DNA of 64,000 nt from Coemansia sp. RSA 487 (taxonomy: Eukaryota; Kickxellomycota; Kickxellomycetes; Kickxellales; Kickxellaceae): contig JANBRJ010000083.1 in the NCBI GenBank assembly GCA_027577595.1, positions 1 to 64,000 of the forward strand, given 5' to 3'. Of this stretch, positions 52,740 through 63,514 are shown piece by piece; position 1 is the stretch's first letter, and the number at the start of each line of letters is the position of its first letter. A program made the position numbers and the translations under genes. The notes beneath the pieces were generated by a model. It searched no databases. It had not been told where the DNA came from and was given only the letters and a program-made list of their open reading frames with translations.

Positions 52740-55462
52740 TGCATTTATAGATATGTGCTTGAAGAGCGTACTTTAAAGTTTTTGCAAATACTTTGCGTGA
52801 AAACAAGGATGTTGTTCATTTACACAGCTTGTTTTGAAAAGGTAGCATTGGAGCTATTCCACAGTGAACAAAAATTTAAAAAAAACTGCTACATGATATT
52901 AGCCCTGCATATAGAATTTGCCATATTCGCAATCGTAGTAACTTTACATTTAATGTCTTGCTTTTATACTGATTTCCGCTACTATCCTTGTCTTGCATGT
53001 GTATAATAGATTATGATTATGACTCAAAGCCTGGTAATTTGAATTGTCGGTAGTGAAACCCCTGAAAATGGTCAACAAAATCAAGTTTATTTGGAAAAAC
53101 CACCCAAACAAGCATTCGATGCAATGACTGAATAACCAAAAAGGCACAAAGATAGAACGGAAAAGAAAACATTAATTAAACAGGGTTTCTACAAAAGCAA
53201 TAACTGCTGTAATGAGAATAACGTGAATATCAAGCATGCAATTAAAAATGACCACTGTGGTTCAAGGCGATTTGTTGACAAAGAATCCATCGAATTTTTC
53301 GGACAAGCGATCGTTGAACCGATGTGCATGTTTCGAGATCTGCCGACGCAATGGAGGAAGTGCTGTGTGCAACTTGTATTTGATGGTTTTGAGAAGGTAC
53401 ATTCCGTAGTTATCGCCTTTCATTCTACAGCAGCTGCATTTTCTTATGTTGATCAGTTGCTCCGGCTTCGTGTACATCAAATTCCCATCCTTCACACCGA
53501 TGGTAAGATCCGGCAACGAAAAATCGAGCAACGTGGTTTCACTTTCGATGTAAGTGGCCAAAGGGGTATTTGGTGGTTGGACAGACATTGTAGCGATAAT
53601 ATCGTGTATATTGACCGGAACACTAAAACAAATTGAAAGTATATGTAGCTGGTTCGTTTCTGGACAAAATAAATTGGAAATATAATGTATGTAATATGGA
53701 GAAGGGAAAAGAGAGCCTCTGCTTTGCGAAAGATCTCCCAGTGTGCGAACGTGTACTACATATAGCACTTTTTCTAGCGGTGTTGCTAGCAATGTATTGT
53801 GCCTTTTGATATTTACTCTACAATAAACCCCAGTCTTCCGATGTCAGGGATGCTCCACATGTTTCATAATATAATTGCGAGTTGTCCTTTCAGACTACGT
53901 ATTAAATAGTCAAAGCCTACTTGTATGACTGGTCTATAAAACATTACTTTTTTTTTTACTTGAAACAGGGTCAGGCTATTTAGCTCACCAAAAAAAAAAA
54001 ACAAAGCTCCGACCATCGGCGGCTAACAGTGTATAATTCGCGGTTGGAGTTTATGTTTTAAGTTTTCGAATAATATAGTAGCGTAGATCTTCTCCAGCGC
54101 CCATCACATTCATAATCTGAAATTTGGCAGAGCGGGTGAAGTGAATCCAAAAAAGTAGTATTTGGATCTAGCTGGTTTAATTCCATCCTATTGTTGGATT
54201 TTGGTTGGCTTGTAACCATTGAAACACGGTTCATAAATATAAACCACCCTTCCCCACATACACGATACCCGCGTACTGCTTGGATATCTGTTACTCGCTT
54301 ATCGCAGCAGTTATTGCGTGCAATATTACTGTTCACAAAACAGATGACAGAACAACAGAAAAGACAGCCTCAACCACACGCACACGTTGTGCAAAGCTAC
54401 TGCAAAACGTCAATTTTGCTCGTTTACATATATATATATTTTTGGCTGTAATCAGAAGGTCGGAAAAGTAGTAACTGCTTTTTCTTCATCTTTGACAGCG
54501 TTAGACCAATATCAAACACAATAAAGTGTATAGACCGCTAGAATGAGCGCAGTTTCAATAGAAACGGTTTGCAATATCAAAGACTATAAAATAAAGTATC
54601 ATTGTTTTTGTATTTATTTCGTTAACATGTGCAAGAGCTGGTATATTATTAAACGTTTTATATCGATGTAAAGAGCAACAAGCATCGCAACTGCAATTGA
54701 GCTTTATTTTGAATTTAGCTGATAAAACGTAGCACTTTCTACCAAAGCTGATATACTGTACGCTGAGACGTTTCCTTTCCTTGTGAATATTGCCGAAATC
54801 AGCGTAGAATCGTTGCTACATTTACTTTTTAAGCTTTCAAACGGACAAGTAATTACAAGTCTTGGCTTGCGCAAATAACAGTGTCGAGAAAGAAATGGGT
54901 TTCCGTGGAGGGAATAAGTTGTGTTCGTTAATTATAACCGAAAGCTCATACTGCCTCTGTTGTGTGGGATGGGAATTGAAAGTGTGGAGCAGTACTTTAT
55001 TTTTTTCGCAAACTCTACAGCTTTGCACTAAACAAAAGGGATATCAACATTCATTACACGTTTCCCCGCGTTTTTTCAAGAACAGGTTGCTAGCGGCAGA
55101 AGAATGCTTGGCCCGCCTCTTGTTTGTTCTTTTCTTTGTTTCGTTTGTGTGTGTACTATTTTTATTCATATTATCAAAGCCCAGCTTGCTTTCGTGTTTC
55201 GTATCCGAACTTACATTTCCTAATATCATACTTGACTTTGTTATTTGGCTCAATGTAAGCATTATTTTTAACATGATATGTCATATACGATAGTATAGAA
55301 TCATATATCTTTAGTGATTATTCGGCCGGTTTAATATGGCGCTGGAAACATAATACATTAGATCCGTACTTATTTCCAAATAACCAATTTGCTTTTGTTT
55401 TCTCGTGTACAAAGGATAGATACAGACTTACAAGATTCCTCAACAGCGCTAGTGTACTACAA
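52740..55462. other. AT-rich 2.7-kb region with one doubtful small frame
   Basis: Apart from the small minus-strand frame at 53262-53588, I see no gene, RNA or repeat of note. A short TA microsatellite sits at ~54428-54440. The left end must contain the lipase promoter; the right end the promoter of the 910-aa protein gene. Confidence 0.4.
53262..53588 (-). CDS. Small hypothetical protein, 108 aa, doubtful
   Basis: An ATG-started frame giving MSVQPPNTPLATYIESETTL, a strand-like LLDFSLPDLTIGVKDGN, a cysteine cluster KCSCCR and a basic helical end (LLKTIKYKLHTALPPLRRQISKHAHRFNDRLSEKF). Composition is protein-like, but I recognise no family, and there is no clear promoter or poly(A) signal. It could be a real small gene, one exon of a larger one, or a relic. 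Confidence 0.3.
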   Translation of the reverse strand: MSVQPPNTPLATYIESETTLLDFSLPDLTIGVKDGNLMYTKPEQLINIRKCSCCRMKGDNYGMYLLKTIKYKLHTALPPLRRQISKHAHRFNDRLSEKFDGFFVNKSP

Positions 55463-58195
55463 ATGCTATCGTTTTCGTCGTTTTCGAAAAAATATAGAGA
55501 CGCTGGTATCGGCGTTGGTATTGGCAATGCTCCATTGCAGAGTCAGCTGGCCTCAAGAAAGAGCCCTCGAAGCCTGAAGCGGTGGCTATCGATGAGGAAA
55601 ATCAGTCAAGAATATGGCAGCCCAAGGAAGCACAGGTATTCCAACCCAGGAATTCCGCCGCACAAGAGTAAAAACATTGGCGTTTACGGTAACAACGAGT
55701 GCAGTAAAATTGGGACCAACATTACCGCATATGAACCGATTAAACCAGTCGATCCATTGTCCTTGCATTTGCCATTGATGCAGACAGGATGTGGCGACAC
55801 GAACTGGCCAAACAACGACGAAATCCTTCTTTCTCTTTTACAGCATGGATTCGACATGCCTGCTCCCTCGCCGACCCCGGCAAATGCACCACCTCCTTCT
55901 GCTGATGATGAGGAATTGTTTTGCAGCAATGCCGTTACGTTTACTGACAAGACCTACTCTCTTCGAAGGGAAAATCGCAATAGTGGTACCCAGGGCGACA
56001 GTGTAGCTGTCAAGAAAAGCCCAAAGCCAAAATCGCAGCCTCCGCGACGCAAACGCTCACTAATTTACGCTATGTATTGCACCGCACAAGCGGATGGATC
56101 CTCTGTACAAACTAGCACCCCAAATAAGCCGCGCGAATTGGAAGTCTCCGCGTGTGACAAGTATGAAGAATCTTCTGCATCTGAACAATTTCTCCATGGC
56201 GTGCCATTACATGACAGCGTTCCATCGCTAGCCACCACCGAGAATTTATCGACAGCGTTTTTCTCGTGCCAGAGTATGTCAAGCCTTGCGAACAATACGG
56301 ATATAGATACTGCAAATACAGCTGAGAACGCCCTTGGCATAACAAAGGTCGAGAGTATCCATGGACAGGTGAATATCGACAAGGATGTTATGGATATTGG
56401 AGACCTCTGCGCGCTTGAGGACGAGGAGATGTTTATGGGATCTACTTGCTTTGAGGAAAGCTGTTTGGCTGGCCTGGCTGAAATCGACAATAAGGTACCA
56501 AGCATAACAAGCAGCAGATCATCGCTTGCTGAAGAGCTTCCAATAGTTGAGTCTTCCGCTTATAGATGCAGCAATCGATATGCTCCTCGGCTTAGTACAA
56601 TTGAAAGAGCCCATGACGGCCGGCTTCGCATAAGGCCAAGCAGCATATACATACAGCATAACGGTGTAGAAAAGCCATTCCCAATCAATGATCCCACAAC
56701 AGAGATACCGATGACCATAGGAGATACCAACAGAAGCAACGAACCGGCGACAGAAGATGATCCACACCAGAATGGGAGCTATGCCGAGCCAGAATCTGCA
56801 CAGCTGCCATCAGATGCCCCCTCGTCTTTCAACAAACTGGTGTGTATTAATGGTGCTAACAACACCGTAACACCAACAGCGTCCTCTTCTGTTCATACCG
56901 GCTCCCAAGCGTCCGTATGCGACTCGCCTGTAAGTGACACTGTCGAACTTTGCCCTGTGCCATTGCAACCAAAAGGTTCACGACCGATGTCTGCAATAGT
57001 CACTCCACCCGAGTCGCCAGAAAAGGCAAGCACAGTGACAGCAAACGCATCGTTGAGTTCGTATGTCTTTGGAAGCAGTGTGCACACAGAATCCGACTCG
57101 AAACCAAGACTGGTAAGCAGGCCAAGCGCAAGGAAGAAGCATTACTCAAGTGACGACTGCGATCTGGTACAACATCGAATCGGACAATTTAGCAGCATGC
57201 GCCAAAGAACTGAACCACCTTTTGCAACCACACGGCGGAGTTATAGCTATGACGGCTGGCCTTTGCCAGTGAAGCAGGTTCAAATGAGGATCAATCCTCC
57301 ACCAGCTGTTTTTCAGGCCGTAGAAGCACCTAGGCTGTCAGAATGGCAACACCCCAGTATGCGGCTGCCGACTTTAGTAAATCCTCAACCAGAGCGGAAA
57401 AGTCTTCTGTTTGACGGGGACTATGGCTTTGAGGACACTTCAGACAATGTTTCTAGGAGCATAGCTTCGACTGTGTCACCCACGCATCGCTGTGGATCAG
57501 GCCATATTGGCGTTGCTGTAAATAGGTACGCTGAAGAAGAAGGCTATAGCGATGCTGACGATATCGACGGAGACACCCCACTTGCAGATGTACTGGAGTT
57601 TTCCCAGGCTACGATAGTCGCACCGCCAGTCTTGGTGGAGGTAAATAGGACAGCTGCAAAAAAAGTAGAGCATGCCGTAGACAAGGAAAACAAGTACATG
57701 CAGTCATCCTTGGTGGTGACAGACAAGACCCGTTGGTACTCTAGCGCGCTGGCCAAGGCAGCACATCTTGACGGCTTTCGTCATCTGCATCTCAAGATCA
57801 AGGTAAATGCAAACCAAAAGTCGCGTTCAAAGAAACAAACCCCCGTAAACAAGAGCGACAGCCGTAAAAGCAGACGAAGAGGAAGAAGCAGCAGCAACGA
57901 ACGCTCTCCAGTACCCACCGCTGCTGCTGTCTCAGCAGTCGCCAATGCCACAATCACATCTCCCGGTACGCAGGACAAGCTTGTTCGACAGCGCAGAAAA
58001 AAGACATTCCGGTTCAACGAGGCAGTCGCTGTTTATGAGACGTGGGATCGCGATGCGTATGATAGGAAAGGGATGCCACTTACACGACTGGATACAGAGC
58101 AGCTCGAGATAATCAAGGAGGAGCTCAACACCTTCAAGATGCACGAAATGTATGTACATGAGGACTCGCGCGCCAACACGCATATAATCTGCTGA
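55463..58195 (+). CDS. Large disordered protein with C-terminal Bni4/Afr1-like PP1-docking module
   Basis: 910 aa, single exon. Most of the protein is Ser/Thr/Pro-rich and low in predicted structure, with basic patches (SPRSLKRWLSMRK, PPRRKRSLIY, RKSRRRGRSSS). The C-terminal ~65 residues (~843-908) form a conserved-looking module: KKTFRFNEAVAVYETWD, then DAYDR, then LTRLDTEQLEIIKEELNTFK, then MYVHEDSRANTH. This matches my memory of the shared C-terminal domain of yeast Bni4 and Afr1: an RVxF-like PP1 (Glc7) docking site followed by YDR, LT...IKEELN and a VHE-S-x-x-TH end. Those proteins tether Glc7 to septins at the bud neck. By analogy this could be a cortical PP1 scaffold; that is inference. 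A second protein with the same module is encoded at 60401-61189. Confidence 0.65.
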   Translation: MLSFSSFSKKYRDAGIGVGIGNAPLQSQLASRKSPRSLKRWLSMRKISQEYGSPRKHRYSNPGIPPHKSKNIGVYGNNECSKIGTNITAYEPIKPVDPLSLHLPLMQTGCGDTNWPNNDEILLSLLQHGFDMPAPSPTPANAPPPSADDEELFCSNAVTFTDKTYSLRRENRNSGTQGDSVAVKKSPKPKSQPPRRKRSLIYAMYCTAQADGSSVQTSTPNKPRELEVSACDKYEESSASEQFLHGVPLHDSVPSLATTENLSTAFFSCQSMSSLANNTDIDTANTAENALGITKVESIHGQVNIDKDVMDIGDLCALEDEEMFMGSTCFEESCLAGLAEIDNKVPSITSSRSSLAEELPIVESSAYRCSNRYAPRLSTIERAHDGRLRIRPSSIYIQHNGVEKPFPINDPTTEIPMTIGDTNRSNEPATEDDPHQNGSYAEPESAQLPSDAPSSFNKLVCINGANNTVTPTASSSVHTGSQASVCDSPVSDTVELCPVPLQPKGSRPMSAIVTPPESPEKASTVTANASLSSYVFGSSVHTESDSKPRLVSRPSARKKHYSSDDCDLVQHRIGQFSSMRQRTEPPFATTRRSYSYDGWPLPVKQVQMRINPPPAVFQAVEAPRLSEWQHPSMRLPTLVNPQPERKSLLFDGDYGFEDTSDNVSRSIASTVSPTHRCGSGHIGVAVNRYAEEEGYSDADDIDGDTPLADVLEFSQATIVAPPVLVEVNRTAAKKVEHAVDKENKYMQSSLVVTDKTRWYSSALAKAAHLDGFRHLHLKIKVNANQKSRSKKQTPVNKSDSRKSRRRGRSSSNERSPVPTAAAVSAVANATITSPGTQDKLVRQRRKKTFRFNEAVAVYETWDRDAYDRKGMPLTRLDTEQLEIIKEELNTFKMHEMYVHEDSRANTHIIC

Positions 58196-58297
58196 GGCGG
58201 TGAATGCTACTGAATAGGTATTGCTTGTTTTCTTTTGCTGTTTAAACTTTTTGCGTCTGTAAAAAAAGTGCTACCAAATATGCACAAGTATTCTCAA

Positions 58298-58505
58298 TAT
58301 TTTGCAAAGCTAATTGCGTCGAATAAGAAGGATGTATACGTGCCGAGCGGTGAAAGAGCTGCAGTGGCGATAGTGCATTTTGCGTTCCAAGAAAAAGTGG
58401 TTTGCGTAGGCGTGGCAAGTTGTTTGCATCTGTTGGTGTGAAATGTGTCAGTGCAAAACAGGAAAATACACGAGAAAACACAAATGACTAGTATTGACAC
58501 TGATA
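58298..58505 (+). repeat. Dispersed coding-like repeat, copy B
   Basis: Best-preserved copy. Translates as FAKLIASNKKDVYVPSGER, then AVAIVHFAFQEKVVCVGVA. Shares long identical words with copy A (AATAAGAAGGATGTATA, ATAATGCATTTTGC-like) and, inverted, with copy C. Relative to A it has about 25-30 extra bases near 58420-58445. Family unknown. Confidence 0.65.
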
Positions 58506-58734
58506 TCGTCAAGCCACTGAATGCTTCATAGATCCTTCTTGATGCCTGCCAGCACTGTAGTCGGGTTCCTGTTTAAGGTAGTAGTGGTATTTCTTCAGAT
58601 TGTTAGATTTCATTAGGATCGATGCTAACTAACTACATTGAAAGCACAGACAGAGACCGAGAAGCCAATCCATTTTAGCATGAAATGATAGACGTGTAGC
58701 GAACAGCTTTCTCCACAAAGTCCAGTTTGCGCCT

Positions 58735-58875
58735 CTTGCCTCCAAGCGCAAATATAACGCCAACCGACGCAAACGACTTTTTCTTGGGTCGCAAAATTCG
58801 TTATCGCCACAGCAACCCTTTTACTGTTCGGCGCGTATACAGCTTTCTTATTTGACGCAGTTAGGTTTGCAAAAC
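58735..58875 (-). repeat. Dispersed coding-like repeat, copy C (inverted)
   Basis: On the minus strand this reads FANLTASNKKAVYAPNSKR, then VAVAITNFATQEKVVCVG, clearly related to copies A and B. Downstream (to about 58625) it stays protein-like (SLHVYHFMLKWIG). It is inverted relative to copy B, with ~230 bp between them. Confidence 0.6.
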
Positions 58876-60217
58876 TGCATTTGTCTAGGCCTTGATTTTC
58901 TCATCACATGCGTCAATCGATTAGGCCGAATGTTTGCTGATGCTTGGATGCCTGATATATCTCAACAGAAGCGGACTTTTCACTCTGTGTCACCTGTGTT
59001 GGTCATCCAATACAGTGCAAGCCTTACTTTTTAGCACTAAAAAACAAGAATCAAAACTGCTGGTCTACAGCCAACCCATTCTTCAAGCTTCGGTAATTAC
59101 TCGGAAAAATAAATCAAAGTTGCGTGCTCTTGAAATTACCGCAGCCTGATGTATAAGATGCTGCGGCGATAGTGTATTATAAATATAAACACTATTTTTG
59201 GGCTTGGCGCCGCAACTTTCGTTTTTTCTGGGCTCAAATTATAATTACAGTGACTTTGAAGGAAGGAACTGCCAATTGTTATGCTTTTTTGTTTTGCTGA
59301 CGATAATAGCTGTGAAACAAACCTGGGTGGCATACCGCCCAAAAGACAGTTTGTAGCTTTTGTTCGCCATCAGCAGTCCCTGAAGCGAAGATGACAAAAG
59401 TGCTGAAAAGATGGGATTATCGCCTACAGGTGTGGCTATTACAAATCAAGAAGTGGTATACCCGTGTATGCTTGTGCGTTTAGCCCTACAGCTGATGCAA
59501 AACAAGAACCAACATGCATCGCAGAAGAGGATAAGGGCGATCAATCAGCATTTCCTCATCCATTAGAAATGTGGCTGTGCCTGGGTTGTGAGCGAAAGGC
59601 TGACAGAGCGGAATCATCTCTATCGCTTCCGAATGTAAACACAAAGCAATAGATAAATGAAAGACGCCGTGCTTTTTTCCGTGCCAAGCAAAGCGAGTGC
59701 AACAAGTACAGATATTCGTTTGTGCTTTTTCTTTGTCTTGCTGCGCATTCTTCGCTCCTATCCATATCGTAAAAACAAGAGGAGAGAGCAAAGCGATTTA
59801 CAGCAAAGCTTAGTAAATACACAAGCACAAAAGCGGACACGGGGCCACCGTTGCCTGTGTTTGCCACTCGCTAAAAGCTGGCAAGAGAAAATGGCACACA
59901 TGTGTGGTTGCTGACACAAACACACCGTGATACCCGTTTTCGCTGGGCGGTAGATATCCTCCAGCTTCAGTGCGTCTATTGGTTCACAGAATGTGCAACG
60001 CAAATCAAAGGGCAGGGCTGGGAAACGAGAGCTTTTGATTGAACCGCGCAATGGGGGGATACGCAGCCCCCTGTCTAGCTACCCCCAGGGACCTGCGTCG
60101 GCCAAAACAGCATAAGCGTTGATGCCGCTCTTTTTTCGACCGGGTGATCTTCAGCCAACAATTTTTTGTGGCCGCTGTTTTCTTGCAAAGCGATGAGACT
60201 AAGGTCTGACGCAAACG

Positions 60218-60225
60218 TATAAAAG
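60218..60225 (+). promoter_or_regulatory. TATA box of the 262-aa protein gene
   Basis: TATAAAAG, a perfect consensus, lies 176 bp before the ATG at 60401. A pyrimidine-rich leader follows. Confidence 0.55.
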
Positions 60226-60400
60226 GTCTGTGTTTTCCTTGTCTCCATATCAACGGGCTGCGGCTAAAATACTGTACCAAGCTTCTTATATTTCTCTTAA
60301 TACGACGACACTCTGTTTCTATTATTTCATCCTACTGCTTGTATTAAAGACCACCAAAGTAACACCAGACAATACCAAGAGCCCACTGCCTCCATCCACC

Positions 60401-61189
60401 ATGTCATACTACCGTCCGCTAGGACAAACATTCAATCAGCTCAACCTCCACATGTACCGCCTACCCGACGGGCAGCGCGGTGCTCTTAGATCAACCAGCC
60501 TTGCGCTTGCACGTGAAGCTTCGCGGGATGGCGGCTACAGACGCCCAAGCAGCGACAGCAGCGACAGCGACAGCAACAGCCACCACAGCTACAACCCCTT
60601 CAAGGGCATCAAGCGTCTTTACACGGGCTTCCGCAAGCACAGGTCACGCTCTGGTTCGTCTGACGATGACAGTAACCGCCTTCGCAAGTTCTACTCAACA
60701 CCTCTGACCAGCTCCAAAAGAACGCCAAGCCCGCCAGCGCCAGCGCCGGCACCAGAAAATGACGCTCACAAGTGCAAGACAACACAGACTGGGCGCTGTG
60801 TCAGCGATGGCGAGGTGCATGACCCCGCCTCCCTCCTTACCGTGAACGAGGAGGAGCGCGGCAGATCCCGGTCCAGATCCTCCTCTCGTCTTTCCAAGCG
60901 TGTGCGCTTTGCCGGCGGTGAGCCCGAAGAGCACGCCACCTATTCTTCCAAAGAGTACGACCGTCGCGTCATCGACCCCTGGGAGATGCTCACCAAAGAA
61001 TCACGCGACAAAATGCGCGAGGAGATGAGCGACTACACATCGCATGAGATGGTGCTCAACAACGTGTACAACACCAACGACTCTAAATACTGCACTCTGT
61101 GCTGGCGCCAGCACTGCCACTGTCGTCCTCTGTCAAAGGACATTTGGAGGCGCGCGAAATCCCCAAGCATGGTCCGCGCAGGCGCGTAA
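60401..61189 (+). CDS. Small Bni4/Afr1-module protein with C-terminal Cys/His knuckle
   Basis: 262 aa, single exon. The N-terminal ~160 residues are Ser/Asp/Arg-rich (SSDSSDSDSNSHHS, RSRSRSSSRLS) and probably disordered. At ~165-230 comes a module related to the end of the 55463-58195 product: KRVRFAGG (RVxF-type PP1 docking site), TYSSKEYDRRVIDPWEMLT, then MREEMSDYTSHEMVLNNV. Where the larger protein ends, this one continues with CTLCWRQHCHC (~231-241), a compact Cys/His cluster that could bind a metal, and a basic tail. The frame is open upstream to 60230, but the ATG at 60401 follows the TATA box at a better distance and an ACC context. Function is inferred only by analogy with Glc7-targeting proteins. 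Confidence 0.65.
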   Translation: MSYYRPLGQTFNQLNLHMYRLPDGQRGALRSTSLALAREASRDGGYRRPSSDSSDSDSNSHHSYNPFKGIKRLYTGFRKHRSRSGSSDDDSNRLRKFYSTPLTSSKRTPSPPAPAPAPENDAHKCKTTQTGRCVSDGEVHDPASLLTVNEEERGRSRSRSSSRLSKRVRFAGGEPEEHATYSSKEYDRRVIDPWEMLTKESRDKMREEMSDYTSHEMVLNNVYNTNDSKYCTLCWRQHCHCRPLSKDIWRRAKSPSMVRAGA

Positions 61190-61232
61190 GCAACCGACAT
61201 CAGACATAGAAAACGAAAACCACATGTATGTG

Positions 61233-61243
61233 TGTATTTTAGC
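61233..61243 (+). repeat. C11 homopolymer tract
   Basis: Eleven consecutive cytosines about 45 bp after the stop of the 262-aa protein gene, in its 3' UTR. Rare in this AT-leaning sequence and prone to length error. Confidence 0.9.
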
Positions 61244-61311
61244 CCCCCCCCCCATTTTCTCTCTTTACCATATCTCCATTGCTGTAAATATGAAACATTC
61301 AATCGCATTAA

Positions 61312-63514
61312 TCATCCGTGAGCTTGTATTCCTCTCGTTTCCCCCTTTTGGCGAGATCGCTCATATTGGTTGCGGGCAATGTCACCCATGTCGAATTCTA
61401 TAGTCGTCATAGTTGAGGTCATTGGAACATCTAAAAGAACAAAAGCTATAAAAGACCACGTGTGATGATGACCTCTCCCTATCTTCTGCCCCTTTTCTCC
61501 TCTTTTGGCAGACTTCTCCACAAGGCTAAAGTATAGAACATTCCTCTGGGGGATAGAATTAAGGAGGTTTCATTGCACTGCTTCAAGATAGAGAAATGAT
61601 GTATTGAAAACCATTCCTCCTCACAAACACTATCGTTCCCTGGGTTCCCCTTTGTTCGGCTTCTCGTCGATTTGCGGCTGTCACGCCTTTACCCGTAAAT
61701 GCAAATGTTGTTGATGTCCCGTGTCTGAGAGCATTGTGAACTTCCGCCATGGAATTTTTTATTTTTTATTTTTGAATGAAATACTCTCCGAGACAACCAG
61801 CCACGTCCGGAACGACCCGCGCTATGCGATTGGGGCTTTCATTCCTTTGGGAACAACCCTTGCAAAGGCGTCGAGAAAATCCTGCCTTGTTGCCTACATT
61901 TCCGTGAATTGGTAGTTCGCATGGCCATTGTTCAGCCCAGTGTTTACAGAACAGGTTTAAGTATTGTGAAGTCGGAACATCCATTATTCTCTACATCTCT
62001 TGTGTACATGTCAAGGAAATGTGCACACATGTGCTATTTCTTTTGGTTTATTTTATTCCGTGGTTTTTTCTGTACATCCGCAACAATGGCATATATTGTG
62101 CATACGTACCACGTCAGATTCTATGCTTCTTCGCAGGGCTTGTATTCCGGCCTCATGAAATAGACCCGCTATTTCTGCACCTATAAAAAACACAAGATCT
62201 TCTTGTTACCCTCCCCCCAAAAAGCCAGAGATTTAGTAGTGGTTTTGCTGACGGTGAGAACGTGGATCAGGCTATTGGATCGGCTTCTTTAAAGACTCAA
62301 AGAGCAATACAGCCTAACTCAAATCGTCCAACACATTTCTGAATGTGTGCAGATTCCACCGTGCAGCACAGCTCAACAACGATGCTTATGAATCATACAT
62401 CAATTTACTTACCGGACAGACCCTCAGTGAGCCCAGCAAGGTTTGCCAAAAACTCAACGTCGTCACGCAGAGCTCTTCCAAGCGGAAGCTTGTGCATGTA
62501 TCCTTTCAGCATCTCCATTCGCTGCTACATCGCAGTCAAACGCAGCATTACATGTTAATAAACCTTTACCTGTGCCAGCTTTGACAAACAAGCCCTGTGC
62601 AAAAAAAAATCATTCCTATCTGGTAATTTTGCCGTTTGGGTCGAATAATGCAAAACTGCTGATGCACAAAACACTTTTTTTTGCATTTTCCCATGCCCTA
62701 AGAAATATTAAAAAAACTCTCCGAGTCTAGTTGCTTTTTATTTTTTCTCCCTGTTTCACAACCCAAATACATGGTAATAGGAAACTTGTGGAATGAAGAA
62801 AAATGAAACAAACCAGGCCCATGGTCTTCTTCCCCAATGACAATGTGCAAGAGCCATTTGTAGTATTCAGCACAGCAAGCATGAACATAACCGCAGAATT
62901 TTGGGGGAGGCACTGTCTAGAAGCTTCGTTGCTGATGGTAAACATACTCAACGCATAACTAGAAACGCCTTTTCACTCTGTCAGAAAAACAACCAAAGCA
63001 TTTCTAGAATATGCCGATAGACGGCCACATTGGCTTGGGTAACTTCATTTGGCTCTGTAGAACCAAGCTGGAAGGAATGGAGGAAGAAAAGCAGCAACAT
63101 GAGGACAAACTTGGTTGCATTGACCACTTGTTTGCTTCATCCATGGTATCGTTGTAAATCGACAAATGCATGCGAAATATTCGTGTTCGCCAGAATTGTC
63201 TCATCTTTCACCCTCCCTTCTTTATTCAGCGCGTGACTTACCTCTGGATTTGGCAATTGCAGCTTGATGTGCACATCTAGTCTTCCTGGGCGCAACAGCG
63301 CAACATCTACGCTGTCTGGGCGGCTGGTAACTATATTCGGCATCAAATGGACAAATCAGAAACCACCTGCTTTGAATACCATCGAGACCAGCTGATTCGC
63401 AAGAACAGGTACAACAAACAAGACAAACAAAACATCATCGCTTCTTACCTGCAAGCACAAACACGCCAAGTGAATACGAGTATTTGTTTGCGTGCGCGTT
63501 GAATCCGTCCATCT
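61312..63514 (-). CDS. AAA+ ATPase, C-terminal exons (partial)
   Basis: Five exons on the minus strand: 63514-63449, 63330-63242, 62524-62413, 62180-62106 and 61430-61312. Phases agree at every junction, and the donors are mostly GTAAGT/GTAAGA. Together they give ~153 residues of the end of an AAA module: MDGFNAHANKYSYSLGVFVLA, VTSRPDSVDVALLRPGRLD (second region of homology with arginine fingers), LQLPNPE joined to QRMEMLKGYMHKLPL, LAGLTEGLSG joined to AEIAGLFHEAGIQALRRS, and a tail ending MGDIARNQYERSRQKG. Type II AAA enzymes of the CDC48/AFG2/PEX1 group fit best; VLAVTSRPD resembles PEX1. Walker A/B are missing: the upstream exons were not found before the window edge. Introns of 717 and 675 bp are unusually long here and might hide exons. 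The donor of the 62106 exon (GTATGC) was chosen by phase. Confidence 0.65.

Larger units (their letters stand above)
58196..60400. other. 2.2-kb spacer with an inverted repeat pair
   Basis: Holds repeat copies B and C in opposite orientation about 230 bp apart near its left end. Otherwise no supported gene. A canonical TATA box at 60218 belongs to the next gene. Confidence 0.5.

Noticed and set aside
54862-55293. 143-aa plus-strand frame with hydrophobic C-terminus
   Set aside because: AT-rich region, no promoter or family signature, codon usage unlike the neighbouring genes.
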